From NCBI GenBank assembly GCA_964373065.1, contig CAYJSJ010000003.1, forward strand, positions 1-64,000: DNA of 64,000 bases, in the 5' to 3' direction. Below, in pieces: positions 9,700-19,886 of this stretch. Positions within the stretch are counted from its first letter, which is position 1. Every line of letters begins with the position of its first letter. The DNA is from CAYJSJ01 sp964373065 (GTDB taxonomy: Bacteria > Patescibacteriota > Gracilibacteria > Peribacterales > Peribacteraceae). The notes beneath the pieces are model-generated. The model worked only from the letters and a program-made list of their open reading frames with translations. It was not told where the DNA came from and did no database searches. The position numbers and the translations under genes are program-made.

Positions 9700-9716
9700 T
9701 TCCGCACCACGGTCAA
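9688..9716 (-). promoter_or_regulatory. nrdJ promoter
   Basis: Minus-strand TTGACC (9716-9711), 17-bp spacer, TATCTT (9693-9688). The -10 lies inside NrdR box 2. Unlike most genes here, the resulting transcript would have a leader of roughly 50 nt. Confidence 0.6.
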
Positions 9717-9893
9717 TGTACGCATCGGACTGTGAACGCGTGCCCGCACCGGCTGAACTTTTTTCTCTTCGGCAGGCCAAAGGAGGGAAGAGTAGCACAG
9801 TGTTCACCAGTAAAAAATGGTCGTATCAGGATAAAAATATGCTGAGCGGTAAAGGGATTTTAGGATCGTGAGATACTCAGGTAGAATCACTGC

Positions 9894-10568
9894 GTGCACA
9901 TTCTTGTCCTCGTCGCCGGCACCAACGAACCGAGTAACTCTCATATGCTCGCCGATGCGTTTATACAGGGCATACACCAAAGCGTCACTGTGTCCGTCCA
10001 CAAGCGGAGATTGAAGGATATGCGTATCGAACATTTCTCTGTCGATTATTACGACCCGCACTGCAGCCAGGAAGAAGATTTCTGCGCCCTCCAGACGCTG
10101 ATGGAAGAAGCCTCCGGATTCGTCATAGCAACGCCCATCTGGAACTTCGGTGTGCCTGCACACCTGAAGAACTTCATCGACCGCATGGGCAGCTTCGCAC
10201 TGGACGCCACTCGGTCAAAGGGAACCCTGAAAGGGAAACCGTTCTACCTGATTTTTACCGGAGGGGCTCCATACCCCGCGTGGACTACACTCATGCGAAA
10301 GACGACGAGTTTTCTCCCAGAATCGCTGCAGTACTTTGGTGCTTCCTTTATCGGTCGGCATTTCGAAGGAAAATGCACGAAAGGCAAGGGGAAATTCGGG
10401 CTTGTGGTCGATGAGCGTCCGGAGAGCTTGGCGAGCGTCCGCAAACAAGGGGCCTCGTTTGCAAAAATTGTGGAAACATATGAGAGAACCGGAAAACCGC
10501 CTGCGCAGTACAGAGCACGCAGTACGATCATGCGTTGGGGGGAGGTGCTGCTGAAAAAGATCACGTAA
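9894..10568 (+). CDS. NAD(P)H-dependent FMN reductase-like flavoprotein
   Basis: 224 residues with a flavodoxin-like fold: an N-terminal beta strand and phosphate-binding loop (ILVLVAGTNEPSNSH) and the flavin-contact motif TPIWNFGVPAHLKNFIDR near residues 81-98. These proteins transfer hydride from NAD(P)H to FMN and then to quinones or other acceptors. The start is GTG at 9894: it opens directly on the first strand, and a TAGAAT hexamer sits 6 nt upstream. Substrate and cofactor preference cannot be read from sequence. It ends 3 nt before the ribD stop on the other strand. Confidence 0.82.
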   Translation: MHILVLVAGTNEPSNSHMLADAFIQGIHQSVTVSVHKRRLKDMRIEHFSVDYYDPHCSQEEDFCALQTLMEEASGFVIATPIWNFGVPAHLKNFIDRMGSFALDATRSKGTLKGKPFYLIFTGGAPYPAWTTLMRKTTSFLPESLQYFGASFIGRHFEGKCTKGKGKFGLVVDERPESLASVRKQGASFAKIVETYERTGKPPAQYRARSTIMRWGEVLLKKIT

Positions 10569-10571
10569 GCA

Positions 10572-11609
10572 TCACGCTTCGCTCGCTCCCATGAGGAGTA
10601 TTTCTTCGTCGATCAATCCCGCTCTACGAAACGCATCCCAAGTCTTTAGCCCACCTTCGACGAGGATGGAGCTGATTCCGGGAAATGGAGAATGGAAAGT
10701 GGAAAATGGAGAATATGTAAGGCTCTTCCAAAGCGCATCCCAATCAAAATAATTTCTTTTGAAAGGAACATGTAGCACTGTAATTCCTTTCTCCAACAAG
10801 GAATGTTCTTTTGAGTCCTTTGAATCTTTTGAATCTTTTGAATCCTTTGCGTTTGTTCCCCTTTCGCATGTCACCACAATCGTTCTTGCACAAAGAACCT
10901 TTGCCTCGAGTGGGATACGAAGATGGGGATCGAGGATGATGCGAATAGGGTTAGAGTTAGGGGTAGGGTTGGGGTTAGGGAGGCGAATCGTCAGTATGGG
11001 ATCGTCCGTGATGATCGTCTGTACGCCGATGAGGATGGCATCGTGCTTCAAGCGAAGATGTTGATGAGACCATGTATTTTGCTCATCGGATGTTATGCAC
11101 ATGCGCGATCCATCATCCTGCGCGATGCGTCCGTCACGCGTCTGTGCGCACTTCAAGGTGATGTATGGCCTGCCTTTTGTGCGAACACAGGTAAATCCAC
11201 GATTGAGACGCTCGCACTCTGCGCGAAGCACAGGACCAATCACCTCGACGCCGGATGATCGCAACGCCCGTATCCCCTCCCCCGACACTCTTGGATCGGG
11301 ATCGATCATGCCGATGACAACATGCTTGATGCTGGCTGCGATAATTGCATCGGTGCACGGCGGGGTTTTGCCGTGGTGACAGCACGGCTCAAGATTCACA
11401 TAGAGCGTTGATATTGAACAAATTTTTTGTTCAACTTTTTGCAGTAGCTGAAGCTCCGCATGCGGCTCGCCAAATGCGCTATGCCACCCTTCGGCAACAA
11501 TTTCTCCACCATGCACCAACACCGCTCCCACCATGGGATTGGTCCCAACCCGTCCCCTGCCTCTTTGCGCAAGCTCGAGACAACGGTGCATGAAGAAATC
11601 GTGACTCAT
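10572..11609 (-). CDS. ribD: Bifunctional riboflavin deaminase/reductase RibD
   Basis: 345 residues. The N-terminal deaminase has HAE and PCCHHGKTPPC zinc ligands; the C-terminal reductase shows PYITLKCAQTRDGRI and ends ILVEGGLKTWDAF before a slightly shortened tail. It catalyses the second and third steps of riboflavin synthesis. No other rib gene is nearby. Three repeat-derived insertions interrupt the reductase domain: Asn-Pro rich (about 210-222), Lys-Asp-Ser repeats (about 254-268) and a Ser-Pro-Phe-Thr stretch (about 298-310), each from a different tandem-repeat family. The ATG at 11609 has TATACT 6 nt upstream; an in-frame ATG 48 nt further upstream would add only a basic stretch. Confidence 0.9.
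   Translation of the reverse strand: MSHDFFMHRCLELAQRGRGRVGTNPMVGAVLVHGGEIVAEGWHSAFGEPHAELQLLQKVEQKICSISTLYVNLEPCCHHGKTPPCTDAIIAASIKHVVIGMIDPDPRVSGEGIRALRSSGVEVIGPVLRAECERLNRGFTCVRTKGRPYITLKCAQTRDGRIAQDDGSRMCITSDEQNTWSHQHLRLKHDAILIGVQTIITDDPILTIRLPNPNPTPNSNPIRIILDPHLRIPLEAKVLCARTIVVTCERGTNAKDSKDSKDSKDSKEHSLLEKGITVLHVPFKRNYFDWDALWKSLTYSPFSTFHSPFPGISSILVEGGLKTWDAFRRAGLIDEEILLMGASEA
10680..10715. repeat. GTGGAAAGTG-family repeat inside ribD
   Basis: Imperfect 10-bp units of GGAAAATGGAGAATGGAAAGT type, translated in RibD as SPFSTFHSPF. Related tracts occur at 15421-15455 and in carA. Confidence 0.7.
10811..10851. repeat. 9-bp TTTGAATCT repeat inside ribD
   Basis: Four to five units of TTTGAGTCC/TTTGAATCT; read on the minus strand as KDSKDSKDSKDSKE in RibD. 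Confidence 0.85.
10946..10980. repeat. Telomere-like GGGTTA/GGGTTG repeat inside ribD
   Basis: Runs of GGGTTAG/GGGGTAG/GGGTTGG encode Asn-Pro repeats on the minus strand. G-rich on plus, capable of G-quadruplex formation. Confidence 0.85.
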
Positions 11610-11615
11610 AAGCAC

Positions 11616-11621
11616 AGTATA
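11616..11621 (-). promoter_or_regulatory. -10 element of ribD (leaderless)
   Basis: TATACT on the minus strand, 6 nt before the ribD ATG at 11609. Confidence 0.5.
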
Positions 11622-11622
11622 T

Positions 11623-11665
11623 CCTCTCCATCCTTTCAATCTTCTAAATCTTCTCAATCCTCTAT
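11623..11665. repeat. Intergenic 9-bp AATCTTCTC-type repeat
   Basis: Degenerate units TCCTTTCAA, TCTTCTAAA, TCTTCTCAA, TCCTCTATA between ribD and the nucleotidyltransferase gene; same family as the coding repeat in ribD. Confidence 0.65.
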
Positions 11666-11669
11666 ATTC

Positions 11670-11993
11670 TCACAACTCCACCCCATTCTTCCGTATCTCT
11701 GCTCCCAGAGAAAAATACCTGTTCTCCATGTCTCCCGGTCGAAGACAGATAGGCTCAATGCGCGTATCGATATCCCACGTCGCTTTCCTGCACACGATAG
11801 CCTCCTCGAGACGTGTACGTCGAAATGCAGGCCCGACGATGGCGATATCAATATCGCTCTCCGATCTCGATGCATCGAGAGCCACGGACCCAAAAAGCAG
11901 CACGCGTTCGATCGGAATACCGATCTCTTGCAAACGTTCTTTGTACTTACGCCCGATATTCACAGCCTGATCTTTGGTCAAACGTTTATTCAT
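11670..11993 (-). CDS. MNT-type nucleotidyltransferase domain protein
   Basis: 107 residues, the size of minimal nucleotidyltransferases. The diagnostic pattern GS(V)AL...SESDIDIAIV (about residues 35-53) supplies the GS and the DxD metal-binding aspartates. Such proteins act as antitoxins with HEPN toxins or as stand-alone nucleotidyl transferases. No HEPN gene is adjacent: the upstream neighbour is an unrelated membrane protein. A TAAAAT hexamer lies 8 nt before the ATG. Family assignment is firm, role uncertain. Confidence 0.8.
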   Translation of the reverse strand: MNKRLTKDQAVNIGRKYKERLQEIGIPIERVLLFGSVALDASRSESDIDIAIVGPAFRRTRLEEAIVCRKATWDIDTRIEPICLRPGDMENRYFSLGAEIRKNGVEL

Positions 11994-12050
11994 TTAAGAA
12001 AATTTTAGAAGGAGTTCTTCTTCGTCCAAAACAGCGCGCATTCTACCATA

Positions 12051-12104
12051 TCCTCTCAATCCTCTTCATCACCTCAATCCTTTCAGTCCTTTAGAGCCTC
12101 TAAA
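12051..12104. repeat. 9-bp repeat overlapping the end of a gene
   Basis: Units TCCTCTCAA, TCCTCTTCA, TCACCTCAA, TCCTTTCAG, TCCTTTAGA. The repeat runs into the 3' end of the gene at 12083-12736 and supplies its last residues (ALEALKD) and stop. Confidence 0.7.
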
Positions 12105-12736
12105 GCCATTTCATTTTGGTAAGATGATGATTGGCTTTTCAGATACCATAATGGGAGAAGGGGGAAAGCTACAAACAATATTATTGAGTGGAAGCCACCG
12201 CTGTATTCGCCCGGAAATTGTGGTCTTGGAATACGCTGTCCTGTTAAGCTAGCTCGAATCCCATCTAGCGATTGGTCTCTTGTTACTCCAACATCATCCT
12301 TTGTGTACTCCTCTGCCCTATCGATATCCTTTAGTTTTTGTACCGCAAACTGTGATCTACCTAATAGGAATCCGCTTACATTCCGAATGGTAATCTGATT
12401 GTCCTCTTCTGAAAAGCGCATTTCCATTCTATTCAGCATTAGAGATGCATTAGCGAAAAGCAGTGCTCGTACTCGCCAATATTCCTTACCGTTATTTTCT
12501 CGTTCTTCAACACTATTTACTTCCGCAATCAGATCATTGTTCAGTCCATCAATAATCTTCGAGAGTTCATCATCAGTTCCATCTTGTACTGATGGCAGTT
12601 GTTGCATTCTGTCGAGCAGACTTGCAACTGAATTGCTCTTTGATCTCAACTCTGACTCGGAGATGCCGCTCAGGATATCATTAATCGCATCTAATAACCG
12701 ATTATTTGCCAATTGCGACTCATTTTCGACTGACAT
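12083..12736 (-). CDS. Hypothetical protein with C-terminal membrane anchor
   Basis: 217 residues, not a family I recognise. Acidic, helical N-terminal region (residues 1-150, Asn/Ser/Glu rich) and one hydrophobic segment near the C-terminus (IILFVAFPLLPLWYL, about 187-202) followed by a short tail. Probably a tail-anchored membrane protein. More AT-rich than its neighbours. The tail is encoded by the 9-bp tandem repeat, suggesting the stop has moved with repeat change. It begins just past the fusA terminator, so it is a separate transcription unit. Confidence 0.6.
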   Translation of the reverse strand: MSVENESQLANNRLLDAINDILSGISESELRSKSNSVASLLDRMQQLPSVQDGTDDELSKIIDGLNNDLIAEVNSVEERENNGKEYWRVRALLFANASLMLNRMEMRFSEEDNQITIRNVSGFLLGRSQFAVQKLKDIDRAEEYTKDDVGVTRDQSLDGIRASLTGQRIPRPQFPGEYSGGFHSIILFVAFPLLPLWYLKSQSSSYQNEMALEALKD

Positions 12737-12744
12737 AGTTGTGA

Positions 12745-12776
12745 AAGAAAGAAATAAAATCCTCCCGTAGGGAGGA
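12745..12776 (-). terminator. Intrinsic terminator after fusA
   Basis: Minus-strand hairpin TCCTCCC-TAC-GGGAGGA (12776-12760) followed by ATTTTATTTCTTTC. It closes the rpsL-rpsG-fusA operon. Confidence 0.8.
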
Positions 12777-12818
12777 GACGATCTCGGTGCGATATGAGGA
12801 TTATCGCATCACCGATGC

Positions 12819-12844
12819 CATCTTCTTCCTACGTAAAGAAGATG
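12819..12844 (-). terminator. Second hairpin between fusA and its terminator
   Basis: Perfect 9-bp inverted repeat CATCTTCTT/AAGAAGATG with an 8-nt loop, 8 nt after the fusA stop. A smaller GCGATA/TATCGC hairpin follows at 12790-12808. Neither has a U-tract; they may protect the 3' end or assist the terminator. Confidence 0.5.
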
Positions 12845-12852
12845 TATGATGC

Positions 12853-14955
<2,103 letters not shown>

Positions 14956-14962
14956 TGGATGT

Positions 14963-15415
14963 TTATCTGGCAAGGTGGGCAAACGCCTTATTCGCCTGCG
15001 CCATCTTGATCACGTCCTGCTTCTTCTTCCAGGCGTTGCCTTGATCGGTGCTGGCATCGAGAAGCTCCAGGGCAAGGCGTTGCGCCATGGGCATGCCCTT
15101 ACGATCGCGGGCTGCCGTGATGATCCAACGGATCGCAAGCGTCTGCTGGCGTTTGGGGGTCACTTCCACCGGAACCTGATACACAGAACCGCCGACGCGC
15201 TTCGGGCGGACCTCCACAAGCGGGGTTACATTGAGCATCGCCTTGTTGAAGACTTCCAAAGGCGCCTCCTTGGTGCGTGTTTTGATCACCTCCAAAGCGT
15301 CACTGAAAATCTTGCGGGCAATGGCCTTCTTGCCCTGCTGCATCACGCAGCAAATAAACTTCTCAATCAGGGGATCGGAATCCAGGGGGATGTACTGTTT
15401 GACTTTGGTGGACAT
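14963..15415 (-). CDS. rpsG: 30S ribosomal protein S7
   Basis: 150 residues, close to the usual 156. Conserved features are the [21 protein letters not shown]-terminal helix, the [18 protein letters not shown] core (here [15 protein letters not shown]) and [13 protein letters not shown]7 nucleates assembly of the 30S head. The ATG at 15415 (MSTKVKQ) is chosen; the in-frame upstream extension would be translated from a GTGGAAAGTG repeat tract and is not plausible. Second gene of the str-type operon. Confidence 0.96.
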   Translation of the reverse strand: MSTKVKQYIPLDSDPLIEKFICCVMQQGKKAIARKIFSDALEVIKTRTKEAPLEVFNKAMLNVTPLVEVRPKRVGGSVYQVPVEVTPKRQQTLAIRWIITAARDRKGMPMAQRLALELLDASTDQGNAWKKKQDVIKMAQANKAFAHLAR

Positions 15416-15420
15416 GGGAC

Positions 15421-15455
15421 GAAGTGGAAAGTGGAAAGTGGAAAGTGGAAAGTGC
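15421..15455. repeat. GTGGAAAGTG tandem repeat between rpsL and rpsG
   Basis: Four near-perfect units of GTGGAAA in the 52-nt rpsL-rpsG spacer. Repeat number may affect operon message structure; the same unit is found in ribD and carA. Confidence 0.85.
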
Positions 15456-15467
15456 GATGTAAACGGA

Positions 15468-15893
15468 TTATTTCTTTTCTTTCGGCTTCTTAGCGCCATA
15501 GCGGGAACGACCCTGACGCCTATTCTGTACGCCTTCGGTATCCAGAATACCGCGGATGATGTGGTAGCGAACGCCGGGAAGGTCTTTCACGCGGCCGCCA
15601 CGCACGAGCACCACCGAGTGCTCCTGGAGATTATGCCCTTCCCCCATAATGTAGGCCTTCACTTCGTGGCCGTTTGTGAGCCTGACACGGGCAATCTTCC
15701 GCAGAGCGGAGTTTGGCTTCTTCGGGGTCATGGTCGTGACTTTTATGCAGACTCCCCTCTTAAACGGGCAACCTTTGGCCATGGGAACGTCTCGGAGATT
15801 TAAGGCATTCCAGCTGTACTGGAGCGCGGGTGATTTGCTCTTTTTCAGAGGTCTTTTTCGGCCTTTGCGGATGAGTTGATTAACGGTTGGCAT
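15468..15893 (-). CDS. rpsL: 30S ribosomal protein S12
   Basis: 141 residues, slightly longer than the usual 124-137 because of a basic tail ([11 protein letters not shown]). The decoding-loop motif [20 protein letters not shown] and [10 protein letters not shown] are intact, including the lysines that contact the A site. First gene of rpsL-rpsG-fusA. The ATG at 15893 gives the canonical [12 protein letters not shown]. Upstream in-frame codons have no S12 similarity. Confidence 0.97.
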   Translation of the reverse strand: MPTVNQLIRKGRKRPLKKSKSPALQYSWNALNLRDVPMAKGCPFKRGVCIKVTTMTPKKPNSALRKIARVRLTNGHEVKAYIMGEGHNLQEHSVVLVRGGRVKDLPGVRYHIIRGILDTEGVQNRRQGRSRYGAKKPKEKK

Positions 15894-16130
15894 GATGATG
15901 AATGGAGTAGCGGGGAGCGTTGAGCACCCTGAGTTTATCGAAGAGTGCGGATGCGTTGATGAACAGTGGGCACAGTGGTATAGAGGATACGGATAATCGC
16001 CCGACCGGCGCATTGATCGCGCCACGCTTCAGGCAAAAAGGAGACTAATGGGCGAAAACGGTTCTGTAAAGGATTTTCCAGCAATTTCGGAAGAAGGCAA
16101 AAGGGTGCTGCATAGCACCTCCCGATGCGG

Positions 16131-16136
16131 TATATT
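16131..16136 (+). promoter_or_regulatory. -10 element of the secreted protein gene at 16145
   Basis: TATATT followed by 8 nt and the ATG at 16145; leaderless spacing. Confidence 0.45.
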
Positions 16137-16144
16137 TCACATCT

Positions 16145-17491
16145 ATGCTGGTAAATCGGGAACGTCGATCGTCGCTTGGAACGTTGGCTCTGCACGCAGC
16201 AGCAAACACTCTAATGGCCGTGGGATCGCTGAGTGCCAGCGCACAGGAAACGACGGAGCCGGCATCGTCTCCTCAGGTATCGCAGGAGATAGTAGTGACA
16301 GGCATGACCGAGTACACCGTGGAAGAACTCATGAAGCTCCTCGACAACGCTATTTTTGACACCAGACAGAAAGCGACTGCGGAATGTATTAACCGAGGAA
16401 TGGCATCATTCAAGGATACAGGCACGCTTCCGTCGTGGGTCTCTGTATTGCCCGCCACAATCGAAGATACGCTGTATTCTAAGGAGCGAAGGGGGAGATC
16501 AAAGTATATCCTCGATCTCCTTCATGCAGTGGAACTGAAGCCGCTATGGGACGGCACGAAGCTTCGCGTTCCGGAAGGATGGAAGAAAGACGAGACGAAA
16601 CCGGCCAAAGAGATCCTGCATGCGCTGCGGCAAGGGGGATCTACGGACATACATACCGAGAGCGCAACAGAGAAATTCCTCGCGGTACCATGCAGAGTGC
16701 CGGAAGACGGCACGTCGTTCTGGGACGTCTACCGCTCACTCCACAAACAAAGCGATGCAACGTGCACCATCAACTGCATGTCGGTGGGCGTTCTTTACCT
16801 CGGAGCTCCTCAATACAACGAAGCACTCGCATCGGACGGATCGCTCCTCGGAACGCTGCGAAATACCTCCGTAGGGAGGGCTATCCTCTTTCTTCATATG
16901 GAAGGGAATCTCCAGCTACGATCGTGGCGGTGTCTGGAGGCCACAGCGCACTTTGCGGACGGAGGCCGAGAACGATTGACGCTCGATAGCGTCTCGGGGA
17001 CATGGGACGACGCTCTATATCTCAATCTTCCAAAAATGCAGGAAGGAAGAGAGACGGCAGACATCGAGGTGAAACTCCACTGCAGGGCATGGCCGATCGA
17101 GCGGTGCGTCGTGACCGATTTTCGTACACCCGAGCGGCAGGGAACGGCGGATGGGAGCCTTCGGTTCCTCCGCTTGGAGGAAACATGGGTGAGCAATTCC
17201 CCCCTCAAGGGCTCCTCGAAAATATACATCGTGCATGCCATCGATTATCGGGGATTCCCGAAACCCGCAGACGGAAAACTCCCTTACCCCAATAGAGTAC
17301 ACGACATAGAAGTGTACGGGAAAAACGGGGAGCCGATTCCCTTTTGCGAAGAGCTCTACAACGAGAATGCCCCCACCATGGCGTATGCCTTTCCAGAGGA
17401 GCCCTCTACAGTCATCCTGCGATCCATCGGGCTCAAACGAAGCTCAAACGCAAACAGAGAGCTCACGTTTCCGAGCTTCTCGCTTCGCTAA
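16145..17491 (+). CDS. Unrecognised secreted protein
   Basis: 448 residues. A basic N-terminus followed by a hydrophobic stretch ending SLSASAQ (about residue 34) looks like a signal peptide; the mature protein has several scattered cysteines and a mixed alpha/beta character with no repeat or motif I can name. Downstream it converges on the gene at 17598. The -10 element 8 nt before the ATG supports this start. Probably an exported envelope protein; function unknown. Confidence 0.65.
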   Translation: MLVNRERRSSLGTLALHAAANTLMAVGSLSASAQETTEPASSPQVSQEIVVTGMTEYTVEELMKLLDNAIFDTRQKATAECINRGMASFKDTGTLPSWVSVLPATIEDTLYSKERRGRSKYILDLLHAVELKPLWDGTKLRVPEGWKKDETKPAKEILHALRQGGSTDIHTESATEKFLAVPCRVPEDGTSFWDVYRSLHKQSDATCTINCMSVGVLYLGAPQYNEALASDGSLLGTLRNTSVGRAILFLHMEGNLQLRSWRCLEATAHFADGGRERLTLDSVSGTWDDALYLNLPKMQEGRETADIEVKLHCRAWPIERCVVTDFRTPERQGTADGSLRFLRLEETWVSNSPLKGSSKIYIVHAIDYRGFPKPADGKLPYPNRVHDIEVYGKNGEPIPFCEELYNENAPTMAYAFPEEPSTVILRSIGLKRSSNANRELTFPSFSLR

Positions 17492-17597
17492 AAGCGTTGG
17501 GGAATGCGGTAGAAGAAATGACCGGTAGACGTCACTCGTACGATCGCGCAGGACATACGACGGGAAGAGATTTTAGTGTGATTTTAATCCGCAGGAA

Positions 17598-19376
17598 CTA
17601 CGGCGGTGTACTTAACTTTTTATACTCGTCCTCTACTTCTTTCAGTAATGTATCCACATCATCGAGTAATTTCTTTCCTGCTTCTAGGTTATTTTTATCG
17701 AATGTTCTCTCAAGAATTTTTTTGAGGTCTGAGCGCTTTTCGGAGAGCCATGCCTGTTTATTACTGTCATCCTTGATCAATTTTTCCATGTTTCCAAAGA
17801 GCTCATCACCTTTTTTTAATGCATCCGTTATCTTCTTTCGCATTGCGCGTATATGCTTATCGGCTTTAGCCTGCTGCGAAGCCTTCTCTTTCTGCGAAGC
17901 AGCATACTCTGTAGCGGCTGCGAGATCCCAAGAATTATCACCTTGTCTTATCTTAAACGATGTAGAAGGATTCGTGTTATAGATCTTGAGTTCGTGAATG
18001 GGGTAGCGAATGGGGCGGCCAAATTCAGGCTCTAGCTGACGTTTGGCAGACAACACTACTCCATGAGAACGAAGCCATGCACTCTCATCCAGCGTAAGAT
18101 CGAAATCCACTTGCATAGGACGAAGTGCAACGGATGTTCTATCTGTTACGTCTGTAATCACAAATTCGATATTGATTCCCCGTCTTTCCCTATTGATTGA
18201 ATTTTGCATGGATAAACGCACAACAGGTGCACCTATCGGCTCTGCAGCAGACTGTACGAAAGGAGCCGCTTGTATACGATTTGCAACCAGCTGACGCCGC
18301 TGTTCGAATCCCGAAAGTAGCGGAAATCGCCGTGAATCTATTCTCCTCGGGAAGATGACAGTGGATCCACCACCGCTGTAGTCTCCAAAATACTCTTCAT
18401 GGACGCGCCGTTCCGCGGGATTCATGTAATACGTGGAATTCGGAAGGCTATTCGGATTATCCACACGCCTGATATTCATAATCTTCTGCGTCATGCTCGT
18501 TCCGTGCTGCCAACCCTTGCCAAGCTCGGCATCCAGATCGCGCTGCATACGCCGGTATGCCCTGCCTTCGTTGTACGCAAGCGTATTTGAGCCGAAGGGC
18601 ACATCGCCCGGAATATGATGGCTGTATTGGGCCGGCCACTGCCGTCCCGATTCCAGAGCCCTCGCCTCTCTCCTCTGCTGCGTTTCGTGGTACGCCCTGT
18701 CGCTATCTCGAAAAGCTTTTCTCTCCAGTTCATAGCTTTCCTCCATCGTCTTTTCGCGCGTTACGTACCAGTCCGATGTGTAGGAGTCCCTTCTCCCATA
18801 GACGGTTACCTTTTTTTCCCTGTCGATGTACGAGAAGACAAGACCCTTCGGCTTCTCCTGCATTGCCCGTTCTTGGAGCTTTCCATCTGCTTCGCTTTGC
18901 AGCCGATCACGGCCTTCTGTGGTTCGGCTACGCTTACGCATTCCTTTTGCTTTGAAGTCTTTGTATTCCACATTAGACATTACATTCATGTGGACGATGA
19001 GTAACTGGAGAATGCCAAAATCTGTTCTCGGCAGAATTTTGTCTAAAAGTGCCTGCTCTTCTTTACTAAGCATACGGCTCAATGAACGGAAAATACTGTC
19101 TGATAGATTCTTCACTTCCTGTAGTGCGAGACTTCCGTCATCTTCGAGAAAGCTTGTGAGCATTGTGCGGAGTTTTTGAGCATCGTCTGTATTTTTGATC
19201 TTCTCTACAAAGCCTTTCAGCTTTTCTTCTTGCTCCCTTGCCTCCTCCGGTGTCAGATTTGTGGGTTCCGGATCAGTGCCTCCCGATGGAGTAACCGGAG
19301 ACACTACTACAAAAATCAGCCTCCGCTCCTGCGTAAGCCTTCGACCCGGCCAATCGGGGAAAAGAGGCGGCATCAT
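17598..19376 (-). CDS. Large charged hypothetical protein
   Basis: 592 residues, very rich in Arg, Lys and Glu, with long predicted helices at both ends (about 45-120 and 470-590, the latter coiled-coil-like with KxxxEL patterns) and an Arg/Tyr-rich middle. No membrane segment apart from a weak hydrophobic patch at residues 20-28. No family recognised. The ATG overlaps the TGA of the upstream gene (ATGA at 19376-19373), so the two are translationally coupled. It may be a cytoplasmic structural or nucleic-acid-associated protein; that is a guess from composition. Confidence 0.6.
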   Translation of the reverse strand: MMPPLFPDWPGRRLTQERRLIFVVVSPVTPSGGTDPEPTNLTPEEAREQEEKLKGFVEKIKNTDDAQKLRTMLTSFLEDDGSLALQEVKNLSDSIFRSLSRMLSKEEQALLDKILPRTDFGILQLLIVHMNVMSNVEYKDFKAKGMRKRSRTTEGRDRLQSEADGKLQERAMQEKPKGLVFSYIDREKKVTVYGRRDSYTSDWYVTREKTMEESYELERKAFRDSDRAYHETQQRREARALESGRQWPAQYSHHIPGDVPFGSNTLAYNEGRAYRRMQRDLDAELGKGWQHGTSMTQKIMNIRRVDNPNSLPNSTYYMNPAERRVHEEYFGDYSGGGSTVIFPRRIDSRRFPLLSGFEQRRQLVANRIQAAPFVQSAAEPIGAPVVRLSMQNSINRERRGINIEFVITDVTDRTSVALRPMQVDFDLTLDESAWLRSHGVVLSAKRQLEPEFGRPIRYPIHELKIYNTNPSTSFKIRQGDNSWDLAAATEYAASQKEKASQQAKADKHIRAMRKKITDALKKGDELFGNMEKLIKDDSNKQAWLSEKRSDLKKILERTFDKNNLEAGKKLLDDVDTLLKEVEDEYKKLSTPP

Positions 19377-19714
19377 GCTGCGGAAATGGAATCTTCTATG
19401 GTACCGAGTGTGTCACCTTCGCTTTCGCTCGACGTACGCTTGATCTGCAGGAGCATCGTTTCTTTGAACGCGATCAGCTCCGCCTTCGCAAGCTGCATGT
19501 ACCCGAGCATCATCGTCCACACTTCTTCAAATACATGGGCATAGTATGCGTAGCGTTCCGTACGGTGCTCCGTACTTTCCTTCGCATACATGGCATCCAG
19601 ATCCGCAATAGTATAGGTGCAGAGCTCCGGCTCACGGAGCTCCATGAGGACATTGTAGAAATCCTCGAGCGTTACATCTTCCGGCTGTATGGCATCTGAT
19701 ATGTGTTTTGGCAT
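19373..19714 (-). CDS. Small hypothetical protein, first gene of a coupled pair
   Basis: 113 residues, acidic, helical, methionine- and tyrosine-rich in the middle; no recognised family. It begins 8 nt after a TATAAT box (19728-19723 on the minus strand) preceded by TG, the same extended -10 (TGCTATAAT) seen at 54.6 and 58.8 kb, so the message is probably leaderless. It shares an ATGA overlap with the 592-residue protein and the two likely form an operon. Confidence 0.65.
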   Translation of the reverse strand: MPKHISDAIQPEDVTLEDFYNVLMELREPELCTYTIADLDAMYAKESTEHRTERYAYYAHVFEEVWTMMLGYMQLAKAELIAFKETMLLQIKRTSSESEGDTLGTIEDSISAA

Positions 19715-19722
19715 TTCTCATT

Positions 19723-19728
19723 ATTATA
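19723..19728 (-). promoter_or_regulatory. Extended -10 (TGCTATAAT) before 19373-19714
   Basis: Minus-strand TGCTATAAT, 8 nt before the ATG; identical in core to promoters at 54646 and 58837. Confidence 0.6.
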
Positions 19729-19807
19729 GCAGATTTCTCGCAAGCGGGGTAGCCCTGTTTCCCACTTGCTAAGAGATAAGGAAGGTGTACGATTGTACAG
19801 TCTTTGT

Positions 19808-19877
19808 GGGGCCCGTCTAGGAAGAATGACCGACTTGGTAATCGGTGATAGGGGTTCAACTCCCCTGAGCTTCACCA
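19808..19877 (+). tRNA. tRNA-like sequence, Thr(GGT)-type, degenerate
   Basis: A strong T arm (AGGGG-TTCAACT-CCCCT), an encoded discriminator A and CCA, a 5-bp anticodon stem (ACCGA/TCGGT) around CTTGGTAA, and an acceptor stem GGGGCCC/GAGCTTC with two G-U pairs and one C-A mismatch. Only about 70 nt in total: the D-arm region is reduced to about 14 nt, the variable region is 3 nt and the anticodon loop has 8 instead of 7 nt. It is either a decayed tRNA-Thr or a noncanonical tRNA. I cannot run a covariance model; ends are approximate. Confidence 0.45.
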
Positions 19878-19886
19878 AAGACACAT

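Noticed and set aside
11670..11993. MNT-HEPN toxin-antitoxin pair
   Set aside because: The nucleotidyltransferase is clear, but no HEPN-type gene adjoins it on either side.
18000..19376. Phage structural protein reading for the 592-residue protein
   Set aside because: Charge pattern alone is suggestive, but there is no capsid, terminase, integrase or att-like repeat nearby.
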